This document shows, piece by piece, positions 57,274-64,000 of a stretch of DNA of 64,000 nt. The notes below the pieces were generated by a model. The model had not been told where the DNA came from and did not search any database. It was given only the letters and a program-made list of their open reading frames with translations. The stretch is from Kaistia adipata DSM 17808 (lineage in GTDB: Bacteria > Pseudomonadota > Alphaproteobacteria > Rhizobiales > Kaistiaceae), in NCBI RefSeq assembly GCF_000423225.1, contig NZ_KE383991.1, forward strand, positions 816,217-880,216. The letters are read 5' to 3'. Made by a program: the position numbers and the translations under genes. Each line of letters opens with the position of its first letter. The first letter of the stretch is position 1.

Positions 57274-57434
57274 GGATACCCTCCTGCCATCCGTCTACTC
57301 CGAATAGACAAGGCACGACGGCTGTTTTCGTTCCTGACGGCGTTCTAGACTTGCGCGGGACGGAGGGTCGTCTCCGCAACGTGTCGCGACGCCCGCCTCG
57401 AGCGGAACCGCCGCGGGAAAGGCAGGATGACGTG

Positions 57435-57875
57435 ATGGCCTATGATCTGAGCCGCATGCCCGTCCTCAGGCGCTGGCGACCGGAGCTTCTGTCGCTGCTG
57501 CGCATCGTCACGGCGCTCGTCTATCTCCAGTACGGCACGGCGAAGCTGCTCGGTTTCCCCCATTCCGAGGCGCTTTCTTCCCTGCCGCCCTTCTCGATCT
57601 TCTGGATTGCCGGCTGGTTCGAGCTGATCGGCGCGCCGCTGCTGCTGATCGGCTTTCTCACCGGCCCCGTCGCCTTCCTGCTCTCCGGCGAGATGGCGAT
57701 CGCCTATTTCTGGATCCACCTGCCGGAGAATTTCTTCCCGCTGCTGAACGGCGGCATCGAGGCGATCCTGTTCTGCTTCATCTTCCTCTACATCGCCGCC
57801 GCCGGCCCGGGCGCATGGAGCGTCGATGGCTGGCTGGCGCGCCGACGCCAGCCCGTCCCGACAAAGCCTGGTTAG
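57435..57875 (+). CDS. DoxX family membrane protein
   Basis: The 146-residue protein begins MAYDLSRMPVLRRW. Four hydrophobic segments and the motif RIVTALVYLQYGTAKLLGFP place it in the DoxX family, together with WFELIGAPLLLIGFLTGPVA. DoxX-like proteins are inner-membrane proteins with loosely defined roles in redox or quinol-linked processes. It is not associated with another recognised gene. Confidence 0.85.
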   Translation: MAYDLSRMPVLRRWRPELLSLLRIVTALVYLQYGTAKLLGFPHSEALSSLPPFSIFWIAGWFELIGAPLLLIGFLTGPVAFLLSGEMAIAYFWIHLPENFFPLLNGGIEAILFCFIFLYIAAAGPGAWSVDGWLARRRQPVPTKPG

Positions 57876-57959
57876 GAGAAGGCGAGAAGCGCGACGCAGA
57901 CGCTGCGCGGCGGCAACCGAAGTTGCCCCGCATGGCTCGGCGGGCCGCCACGCTCGGCG

Positions 57960-58268
57960 CTATTCGCCGTCGCTCGTCAGCGCCATCACGCCGATGAACC
58001 TGCCCTTCGCATCGAACTGGCATTCGAAGGCCTTGATACCCTCGCTGCCCTTGTCGACGGTGCCCCGGATCGTCGTGCTGCCGTCCTTGGCCCGCTTCGG
58101 CTTCGCCGTCTTCACATACATCGGCTTGGTACCGTACTGGCCGGAAACCTCGCCACGGCAATAGGCCGGCATGTTGCCACGACTCACCGCCATGACGTCG
58201 AGCGGCAGCATCAGCATGCAACTGGCGGACAGAGAGAGAATTGCAGAAGACAGAAGACCGGACTTCAT
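57960..58268 (-). CDS. Small secreted hypothetical protein (102 aa)
   Basis: The protein has an apparent Sec signal peptide (LLSSAILSLSASCMLMLPLDVMA). The mature part is ~75 residues with a probable cysteine pair in PAYCRGEVSGQYGTKP and KAFECQFDAKGRFIGV. Cys/Tyr-rich folds with a GxYGTxPMYV pattern are met in alphaproteobacterial periplasmic proteins of unknown role. It converges with the DoxX gene. Confidence 0.65.
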   Translation of the reverse strand: MKSGLLSSAILSLSASCMLMLPLDVMAVSRGNMPAYCRGEVSGQYGTKPMYVKTAKPKRAKDGSTTIRGTVDKGSEGIKAFECQFDAKGRFIGVMALTSDGE

Positions 58269-58434
58269 GATGAAGGATCCCTGCTCATCCGAGGCCGAGA
58301 CACCTGCGTCCCAGCCCCGGAATTAGAGCATATCGGCGACACCATGGCTATTCGGGCCAGCAGGGCCGCGAAGAGCGACACGGGCTCCATGAACGGCGAA
58401 CCGGCCGGGCGACCGGTTCAAGCCGCTCCCGGTC

Positions 58435-58632
58435 TCAGGCCTGGACGCTCGGATAGCCGGCTTCGTCCAGCGCCGCGACGATCGCCGCATTGTCCACCGA
58501 GCCGTCGACATGGACGGTCTTCGCCGCCAGGTTGATCTCGATCCGCGCGCCGGCGTCGACGTCCTTCACGGTCTTCTCGATCGTCGCCGCGCAATGGCCG
58601 CAGGACATGTCCTTCACCTTCAGAACCAGCAT
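58435..58632 (-). CDS. copZ: Heavy-metal-associated (CopZ-type) copper chaperone
   Basis: This 65-residue ferredoxin-like HMA protein carries the Cu(I)-binding motif VKDMSCGHCAATIEK (Cys about 10 and 13). It should pass copper to the CopA ATPase encoded divergently 184 bp away. The start at 58632 has GAGAAAG upstream. Its promoter has a CueR-like architecture. Confidence 0.9.
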   Translation of the reverse strand: MLVLKVKDMSCGHCAATIEKTVKDVDAGARIEINLAAKTVHVDGSVDNAAIVAALDEAGYPSVQA

Positions 58633-58706
58633 TTCGCTTTCTCCTTCAAGAGGTTGATCGGAACGATGAGCCCCGCCCCACGGCGGCAGTCTCATGCGAT
58701 GAAGCG

Positions 58707-58737
58707 AATATGGAGTTTCCAATCATGGTAAGGTCAA
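58707..58737 (-). promoter_or_regulatory. CueR-type promoter of copZ (19-bp spacer)
   Basis: On the minus strand, TTGACC (58737-58732) is followed by a 19-bp spacer and CATATT (58712-58707). The overlong spacer is a hallmark of MerR-family controlled promoters. The spacer carries a degenerate CCTTACCAT-ATTGGAAA dyad like the better one on the copA side. Confidence 0.65.
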
Positions 58738-58752
58738 GGCCCAGAATGCCCC

Positions 58753-58783
58753 TTGACCTTCCAATGATTGGAAGCTTTACCTA
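58753..58783 (+). promoter_or_regulatory. CueR-type promoter of copA with operator
   Basis: TTGACC (58753-58758), a 19-bp spacer, then TACCTA (58778-58783). The spacer holds CTTCCAAT-G-ATTGGAAG (58758-58774), a perfect 8-bp inverted repeat matching the ACCTTCC...GGAAGGT style of copper-sensing MerR sites. cueR lies directly downstream of copA, so the loop is closed. Confidence 0.8.
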
Positions 58784-58816
58784 TATCGTCATCACGCCGA
58801 ACGAAGGGCTTTTTCG

Positions 58817-61096
58817 ATGACCAGCATGCCATCCCCTCAGACCATCGCGCCGGACCGCGAACTCGACCTCGCGATCGAGGGCATGACCTGCGCGTCGTGC
58901 GTCTCGCGAGTCGAGAAGGCGCTGAAGAAGGTGCCGGGCGTCTCGAATGCCAGCGTCAACCTCGCCACCGAGCGAGCGACCATCTGGGCGCCGGCCGGCC
59001 TCGTGCCGGCAGAGGCGCTGGAAGCCGCCGTGCGCACCGCCGGCTATGAAGCGCACACCGTCACGGCGACCGACGAGACCGAGGACATTTCCGAGAAGCG
59101 TGACGCCGAGGCGAGCGCGCTGGCGCGCTCGCTCGCCATCGCGGCGCTACTGACGCTGCCGGTCTTCGCGCTCGAGATGGGCTCGCACCTGATCCCGGCG
59201 CTGCATCACTGGGTGCAGATGACACTGGGCCCCTGGAACGCCTATCTCCAGTTCGCGCTGACGTCGCTGGTGCTGCTCGGCCCGGGTCTCGTCTTCTTCC
59301 GCAAGGGACTGCCGGCCCTGTTCCGCCTTGCGCCCGACATGAACGCGCTCGTCGCGATCGGCGCCGGCGCGGCCTATCTCTATTCCACGGTCGCCACCTT
59401 CCTGCCCGGCCTGCTGCCGGCAGGCACCGGCTTCGTCTATTTCGAGGCGGCGGCGGTGATCGTCACCCTCGTGCTGTTCGGTCGCATGCTGGAGGCCCGC
59501 GCCAAGGGCCGTACCGGCGCGGCCATCCGCAAGCTGGTCAAGCTTCGCCCCAAGACCGCGCGCATCCTGCGTGACGGTCAGCCCGTCGAGGTCGAACTCG
59601 ACACGGTCAAGGTCGGTGACATCCTGCTCGTCCGCCCCGGCGACCAGATCGCCGTCGACGGCGTCGTCACCGAAGGCGCCTCCTTTGTCGACGAGGCGAT
59701 GATCACCGGCGAGCCGGTGCCGGTCGAAAAGGGCGTCGGCGCCGCCGTCGTCGGCGGCACCATCAACAAGACCGGCAGCTTCTCCTTCCGGGCCGAGAAG
59801 GTCGGCGCCGACACGGTGCTGGCCCAGATCATCCGCATGGTCGAGAGCGCCCAGGGCGCCAAGCTGCCGATCCAGGCGCTCGTCGACAAGGTGACCGCCT
59901 GGTTCGTGCCGGCGGTGATGCTGGCGGCCGCCGCCACCTTCCTCGTCTGGCTGATCTTTGGCCCCGAGCCCGCCCTCTCCTTCGCGCTCGTCAACGCCGT
60001 TGCGGTGCTGATCATCGCCTGCCCGTGTGCCATGGGCCTCGCCACGCCGACCTCGATCATGGTGGCGACCGGCCGCGCCGCCGAGTTCGGCGTGCTGTTC
60101 CGCAAGGGCGACGCGCTGCAGACGCTCCGCGACGCCAGCGTCGTCGCCTTCGACAAGACCGGGACGCTAACAGAAGGGCGTCCGACGTTAACGGACCTCG
60201 TCGCTGTTAACCCCGCCGAACGCGACACCGTCCTGCGCCTCGCCGCCGCCGTCGAGAGCCGCTCCGAGCATCCGATCGGCCTCGCCCTCGCCACCGCCGC
60301 GCGCGAAGCCGGCCTCGACCTTCCTGCCATCACCGGCTTCGAGGCGGTCCCCGGCCACGGCGTCCGCGCCACGGCCGACGGCCATGCGATCGCGGTCGGC
60401 GCCGCGCGCTTCATGACGAAGCTCGGCATCGACATCGCCCGCTTCGCCGACGAGGCCGCCCGCCTCGGTGCCGAAGGCCGCTCGCCGCTCTATGTGGCGA
60501 TCGACGGCGAACTCGCCGCCATTCTCGCCGTCGCCGATCCCGTCAAGCCGGGCTCGGCCGCCGCGATCGCGGCGCTGCGCAAGCTCGGGCGCCGGGTCGT
60601 CATGGTGACGGGCGACAACCGCGCGACCGCCGAGGCGATCGCCGCCAAGCTCGGCATCGACGAGGTCCGCGCCGAAGTCCTGCCCGACGGCAAGGTCGCG
60701 GTCGTGGAAGCGCTCCGGCGGGACGGCGCCAAGACCGCCTTCGTCGGCGACGGCATCAACGACGCGCCGGCGCTCGCCGCCGCCGATGTCGGCATCGCCA
60801 TCGGCACGGGCACCGACGTCGCGATCGAGAGCGCCGACGTGGTGCTGATGTCCGGCGATGTCGGCGGCGTGGTCAAGGCGATCGGCCTGTCCGAGGCGAC
60901 GATCCGCAACATCAAGGAAAACCTGTTCTGGGCGTTCGCCTACAACACGGCCCTGATCCCGATCGCCGCCGGCGCGCTCTATCCGGCCTTCGGCCTGCTG
61001 CTCTCGCCGATGCTGGCGGCCGGCGCGATGGCGATGTCCAGTGTCTTCGTTATCGGCAATGCGCTTCGGCTGAAGCGCTACCGGCCCGCCGCGTGA
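58817..61096 (+). CDS. copA: Copper-translocating P1B-type ATPase
   Basis: The 759-residue protein has one N-terminal HMA domain (GMTCASC, Cys25 and Cys28), eight hydrophobic segments, the intramembrane CPC motif near residue 400 ([11 protein letters not shown]), DKTGTLTEG near 445, ITGEP, the SEHPIG histidine and GDGINDAP. It exports Cu(I) from the cytoplasm at the cost of ATP. It lies between copZ (divergent) and cueR (11 bp downstream), a complete efflux module. Confidence 0.95.
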   Translation: MTSMPSPQTIAPDRELDLAIEGMTCASCVSRVEKALKKVPGVSNASVNLATERATIWAPAGLVPAEALEAAVRTAGYEAHTVTATDETEDISEKRDAEASALARSLAIAALLTLPVFALEMGSHLIPALHHWVQMTLGPWNAYLQFALTSLVLLGPGLVFFRKGLPALFRLAPDMNALVAIGAGAAYLYSTVATFLPGLLPAGTGFVYFEAAAVIVTLVLFGRMLEARAKGRTGAAIRKLVKLRPKTARILRDGQPVEVELDTVKVGDILLVRPGDQIAVDGVVTEGASFVDEAMITGEPVPVEKGVGAAVVGGTINKTGSFSFRAEKVGADTVLAQIIRMVESAQGAKLPIQALVDKVTAWFVPAVMLAAAATFLVWLIFGPEPALSFALVNAVAVLIIACPCAMGLATPTSIMVATGRAAEFGVLFRKGDALQTLRDASVVAFDKTGTLTEGRPTLTDLVAVNPAERDTVLRLAAAVESRSEHPIGLALATAAREAGLDLPAITGFEAVPGHGVRATADGHAIAVGAARFMTKLGIDIARFADEAARLGAEGRSPLYVAIDGELAAILAVADPVKPGSAAAIAALRKLGRRVVMVTGDNRATAEAIAAKLGIDEVRAEVLPDGKVAVVEALRRDGAKTAFVGDGINDAPALAAADVGIAIGTGTDVAIESADVVLMSGDVGGVVKAIGLSEATIRNIKENLFWAFAYNTALIPIAAGALYPAFGLLLSPMLAAGAMAMSSVFVIGNALRLKRYRPAA

Positions 61097-61107
61097 AGGA
61101 GGTCAGT

Positions 61108-61554
61108 ATGAACATCGGAGAAGCTTCCACCGCGTCCGGCGTCTCGTCCAAGATGATCCGCTACTACGAGCAGATCGGCCTGATCCGCGCCGCGGCCCGG
61201 ACCGAGTCGGGCTATCGGGTCTATTCGCCGACGGATGTCGAGACGCTCCGCTTCATCCGCCGCGCCCGCGACCTCGGCTTCTCGGTCGAGGAGATGGGCA
61301 CGCTGCTGGCGCTCTGGCAGGACAAGGGCCGCGAGAGCGCCGACGTGAAGCGCGTCGCCCTCCAGCATGTCGCCGAGATCGAGAAGCGGATCCACGAGCT
61401 GGAAGGGATGGCGCGCACACTGCGCCACCTCGCCGGCCATTGCCACGGCGACGACCGGCCGGACTGCCCCATCCTAGACGATCTCGCGGCGGTTCCGGAG
61501 CCGAGCGCCAAAAAGCGCCCCGCCCGGCGCCCGGCCCTGCAGAACGGGCCCTGA
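61108..61554 (+). CDS. cueR: Cu(I)-responsive MerR-family regulator CueR
   Basis: The 148-residue protein starts MNIGEASTASGVSSKMIRYY with GGAGG before the ATG. The MerR winged helix is followed by a dimerisation helix and the metal loop CHGDDRPDC. Its cysteines fall at about residues 112 and 120, the positions of CueR of E. coli. A basic tail of ~20 residues (KKRPARRPA) is extra. It should activate the two 19-bp-spacer promoters at 58.7 kb. Confidence 0.93.
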   Translation: MNIGEASTASGVSSKMIRYYEQIGLIRAAARTESGYRVYSPTDVETLRFIRRARDLGFSVEEMGTLLALWQDKGRESADVKRVALQHVAEIEKRIHELEGMARTLRHLAGHCHGDDRPDCPILDDLAAVPEPSAKKRPARRPALQNGP

Positions 61555-61558
61555 CCGC

Positions 61559-62164
61559 TCAGCGACAGACGCCGAGCAAGCCGTTGAGCTGGTAAGCGAT
61601 CCGCTCGATGACGTGCTCGGCGCCCAGCTCGAAACCATGGAATATGGCGATCAGGACGACCGGTCCCGCGAACAGCCAGATCCAGCGCAGCCGGACCGGC
61701 CCGACGAACAGGTCCCGCCGGCTCAGCAGGACGAGCGGCGCGATCAGGCCGATGAGCGTGCCGAGGATCGTCTCCGGCACGGTGTGGGCGCCGATCACCA
61801 CGCGGGTCACCGCGATCGCCAGTGCCAGCAGAACCCCGGAACCGACCACCAGCAGGCGCAGAGGCGGGCTCGCGGCCAATCGCGCCATCAGGACACCCAA
61901 TCCACCATAGACTGCCATCGCCGCGCCGGCGTGGCCGCTCGGGCTGCGCAGGCCGGACACGGGCAGGTAATCGCCACAGGGAATGAAGGCGATCTTGGCG
62001 ACGAGCAGGAGCCCCAGCACCAGCGCCACGGAGAACGCCCACCAGAACGCCGCCCGCCTCTGCCCGGCGACAAGCAGCGTCAGGGTCACCAGCACGAGGA
62101 TCGGCAGGATCACGGCCTGGCCGCCGAAGCTCGTGACGAGGATCGTGAAGGGGCGAAGCGACAT
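61559..62164 (-). CDS. PAP2 superfamily phosphatase
   Basis: The 201-residue membrane protein starts MSLRPFTILVTSFGG and has about five hydrophobic segments. PAP2 motifs are present but partly altered: LRSPSGHAGAAMA (motif 2) and TRVVIGAHTVPETILG (motif 3, where the usual Asp after His is Glu-type). The first motif (KIAFIPCGDYL) is degenerate. PAP2 enzymes remove phosphate from undecaprenyl diphosphate, phosphatidate or similar lipids. It converges with cueR. Confidence 0.8.
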   Translation of the reverse strand: MSLRPFTILVTSFGGQAVILPILVLVTLTLLVAGQRRAAFWWAFSVALVLGLLLVAKIAFIPCGDYLPVSGLRSPSGHAGAAMAVYGGLGVLMARLAASPPLRLLVVGSGVLLALAIAVTRVVIGAHTVPETILGTLIGLIAPLVLLSRRDLFVGPVRLRWIWLFAGPVVLIAIFHGFELGAEHVIERIAYQLNGLLGVCR

Positions 62165-62365
62165 CAAGGTTCCGGTCCAATGAAGGGGGCGCCCGCCTCC
62201 GGAGAAACGACGCAGCGCGACGAGCCGATTCGTCGCCGCCCGCACGCGCACGCCACCATGAAGGCCCAGATACGGCCTGTCCATGCGCGGGCCGGGCCCT
62301 GTCTTGCACGGGACCTCGCCTGCCGCCAAGGTGCCGCCGAACTCCAACCGGAATCACTTCTTCGC

Positions 62366-62917
62366 ATGACCGACATCCAGCGTTTCGCCATAGACGGCCT
62401 CGCCCTCCTCCGCCCGAAGGTGCATGGCGACGATCGCGGCTATTTCTTCGAGGCCTTCCGGCAGGACGTCTTCGAACGCGAAGTCGCCCCCGGCGTCGTC
62501 TTCGTGCAGGACAACCAGTCGCTCTCGCGCCAGGTCGGCACGGTGCGCGGCCTGCATTTCCAGCTCGCCCCGCGCGCCCAGGCCAAGCTGGTGCGCGTGC
62601 TGCGCGGCGCCATCCTCGACGTCGCCGTCGACATCCGTCCCGACTCGCCCAGCTTCGGCCAGCACATCGCAGTCCGACTCTCGGCCGAGGACAAGAATCA
62701 GCTCTACGTGCCCGCCGGCTTCGCGCACGGCTTCTGCACGCTCGAGCCGGACAGCGAGATCCACTACAAGACCTCGGACTTCTACAGCCCCGAGCATGAC
62801 CGCGGCCTCGCCTGGGACGATCCGGCGCTCGGCATCGAATGGGGGGTCTCGCCGGCCGATGCGATCCTGTCGGAACGCGACCGCCGGCATCCTCGCCTCA
62901 CGGACCTGTCGCTCTGA
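62366..62917 (+). CDS. rfbC: dTDP-4-dehydrorhamnose 3,5-epimerase
   Basis: The 183-residue cupin-type epimerase starts MTDIQRFAIDGLALLRPKVH. It has DDRGYFFEAFRQDVF, the catalytic His in GTVRGLHFQ, RVLRGAILDVAVDIR, and FAHGFCTL and YKTSDFYSPEHDRGL (catalytic Tyr). It makes dTDP-4-keto-L-rhamnose. It converges on rfbA with a 3-bp gap, so the rhamnose genes are split between strands here. Confidence 0.95.
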   Translation: MTDIQRFAIDGLALLRPKVHGDDRGYFFEAFRQDVFEREVAPGVVFVQDNQSLSRQVGTVRGLHFQLAPRAQAKLVRVLRGAILDVAVDIRPDSPSFGQHIAVRLSAEDKNQLYVPAGFAHGFCTLEPDSEIHYKTSDFYSPEHDRGLAWDDPALGIEWGVSPADAILSERDRRHPRLTDLSL

Positions 62918-62920
62918 CCC

Positions 62921-63793
62921 TCAGCGCTCCGCCATCACCACCTCGAGCAGGTAGCGGCCATAGCCGCTCCTGCCGAGCGCGGCGCCGAGCCGCTCGAGCT
63001 CTGCGGCGTCGATGAACCCCATCAGATAGGCGATCTCTTCCGGACAGCAGATCTTCAGGCCCTGCCGCTTCTCGAAGGTGCGCACGAACTCCGACGCCTC
63101 GATCAGGCTGTCAGGCGTACCGGTGTCGAGCCAAGCATAGCCGCGCCCCATCTTCTCGACATGAAGCGCGCCGCGCTCGAGATAGACGCTGTTGACGTCG
63201 GTGATCTCCAGTTCGCCCCGCGCCGAGGGCTTGAGGTCGGCCGCGATATCGACCACCGCCTCGTCGTAGAAATAGAGGCCGGTCACCGCCCAGTTCGAGC
63301 GCGGCGCCTTCGGCTTCTCCTCGATGGAGACGGCGCGGCGATCGCCGTCGAAGGCGACGACGCCGTAGCGCTCCGGATCCTGCACGTGATAGGCGAATAC
63401 GGTCGCGCCCTCGGTCCGAGCCCGAGCCTCGGCGAGCAGCGCCGTCAGGCCGTGACCGAAGAAGATGTTATCACCGAGGATCAGCGCCGAGCGCTGGCCG
63501 GCGACGAAATCGGCGCCGATGCGATAGGCCTGCGCCAATCCCTCGGGCTTCGGCTGCTCGGCATAGGAGAGCGCGATGCCCCATTGCGAGCCGTCGCCGA
63601 GCAGGGCCTGGAACTGCAGCAGGTCCTGCGGCGTCGAGATGACAAGGATGTCGCGGATCCCCGCCAGCATCAGCGTCGACAGCGGATAGTAGATCATCGG
63701 CTTGTCGTAGACCGGCAGCAGCTGCTTGCTCGTCACGAGCGTCATCGGATGCAGCCGCGTGCCGGCGCCGCCGGCAAGCACGATGCCCTTCAT
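62921..63793 (-). CDS. rfbA: Glucose-1-phosphate thymidylyltransferase
   Basis: The 290-residue nucleotidyltransferase starts [20 protein letters not shown]. It has [53 protein letters not shown] and YLLEVV at the end. It makes dTDP-glucose from glucose-1-phosphate and dTTP. It is translationally coupled to rfbD (ATGA). Confidence 0.96.
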   Translation of the reverse strand: MKGIVLAGGAGTRLHPMTLVTSKQLLPVYDKPMIYYPLSTLMLAGIRDILVISTPQDLLQFQALLGDGSQWGIALSYAEQPKPEGLAQAYRIGADFVAGQRSALILGDNIFFGHGLTALLAEARARTEGATVFAYHVQDPERYGVVAFDGDRRAVSIEEKPKAPRSNWAVTGLYFYDEAVVDIAADLKPSARGELEITDVNSVYLERGALHVEKMGRGYAWLDTGTPDSLIEASEFVRTFEKRQGLKICCPEEIAYLMGFIDAAELERLGAALGRSGYGRYLLEVVMAER

Positions 63794-64000
63794 CGGGTAG
63801 TCTCCTGCTGTTCCAGAATGGCGGAAACGGCGACACCGGCGCTCGCGCGCCACCCCGGCAGTCGCACGCCAAAGGTCTGTGCCGCCAGCGAGCAATCGAG
63901 CCGGGAATCGCGCGGCCGCGCGGCGGCCGCGACATAGGCGTCGCCCGAGATCGGCGAAAGCTCCGGCACGCGGCGCCCCGCTGCGGCGAGGCTCCCCATC
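63790..64000 (-). CDS. rfbD: dTDP-4-dehydrorhamnose reductase, C-terminal part (5' end beyond window)
   Basis: About 69 codons are visible, ending in the rfbA overlap. [24 protein letters not shown] is the RfbD C-terminal signature (RPxxSxLD) that follows the substrate-binding region. The complete enzyme reduces dTDP-4-keto-L-rhamnose to dTDP-L-rhamnose. The rest of the gene, and perhaps rfbB, lies beyond position 64,000. Confidence 0.88.
   Translation of the reverse strand, partial: MGSLAAAGRRVPELSPISGDAYVAAAARPRDSRLDCSLAAQTFGVRLPGWRASAGVAVSAILEQQETTR

Overview
The window is GC-rich (roughly two thirds G+C by eye) alphaproteobacterial chromosome, most likely Hyphomicrobiales (Rhizobiales). 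Supporting signs are a DUF2336 protein, an extensin-like lipoprotein, UgpC/MsmK-type sugar ABC systems, an ArsR-methyltransferase fusion regulating methionine genes, and a dispersed intergenic repeat after the GntR gene at 40,258 that I know from this order. No rRNA, tRNA, CRISPR array, prophage or transposase was seen. Genus cannot be fixed from the sequence alone.

Layout. 1-9 kb: end of a hydantoinase-B gene, a divergent MDR oxidoreductase/HxlR pair, a hemerythrin protein, an extensin-like lipoprotein, an ornithine-decarboxylase-like enzyme with an ASCH-like partner, a DUF2336 protein, a 29-residue membrane peptide, and azlCD. 9-15 kb: a methionine operon, ArsR-methyltransferase fusion - metF - metH split into two overlapping genes, behind a perfect 24-bp palindrome. 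15-24 kb: B3/B4 protein, divergent katA/oxyR with an inverted repeat between them, tam, a kinase-like orphan, an amino-acid racemase, ettA and a glycosyltransferase. 24-30 kb: MarR-MFS-HlyD efflux operon, a sulfite-oxidase-fold molybdoenzyme and a ferredoxin-reductase-type flavoprotein.

30-46 kb is the most coherent block, an amino-sugar locus. On the minus strand lie a sugar ABC importer, a Gfo/Idh/MocA oxidoreductase, a divergent MurQ-like SIS protein and a ceramidase-like amidohydrolase. On the plus strand lie a BadF-type kinase, a GntR regulator, a SIS-type glucosamine-6-phosphate deaminase, nagA, nagK, cutC and a second UgpC-type ATPase. Together they could import MurNAc/GlcNAc-type sugars and convert them to fructose-6-phosphate. 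Two matching 17-bp operator-like elements flank the divergent promoters. At its end a 49-residue membrane peptide sits behind a perfect FNR/FixK box.

46-57 kb: a second sugar ABC importer without its own ATPase, a questin-oxidase-like/amidohydrolase/MFS group, and an SDR/DeoR/FGGY-kinase group. 57-62 kb: small conserved proteins, DoxX, then a copper module (copZ divergent from copA-cueR, with two MerR-type 19-bp-spacer promoters). 62-64 kb: a PAP2 phosphatase and dTDP-rhamnose genes rfbC, rfbA and the 3' end of rfbD.
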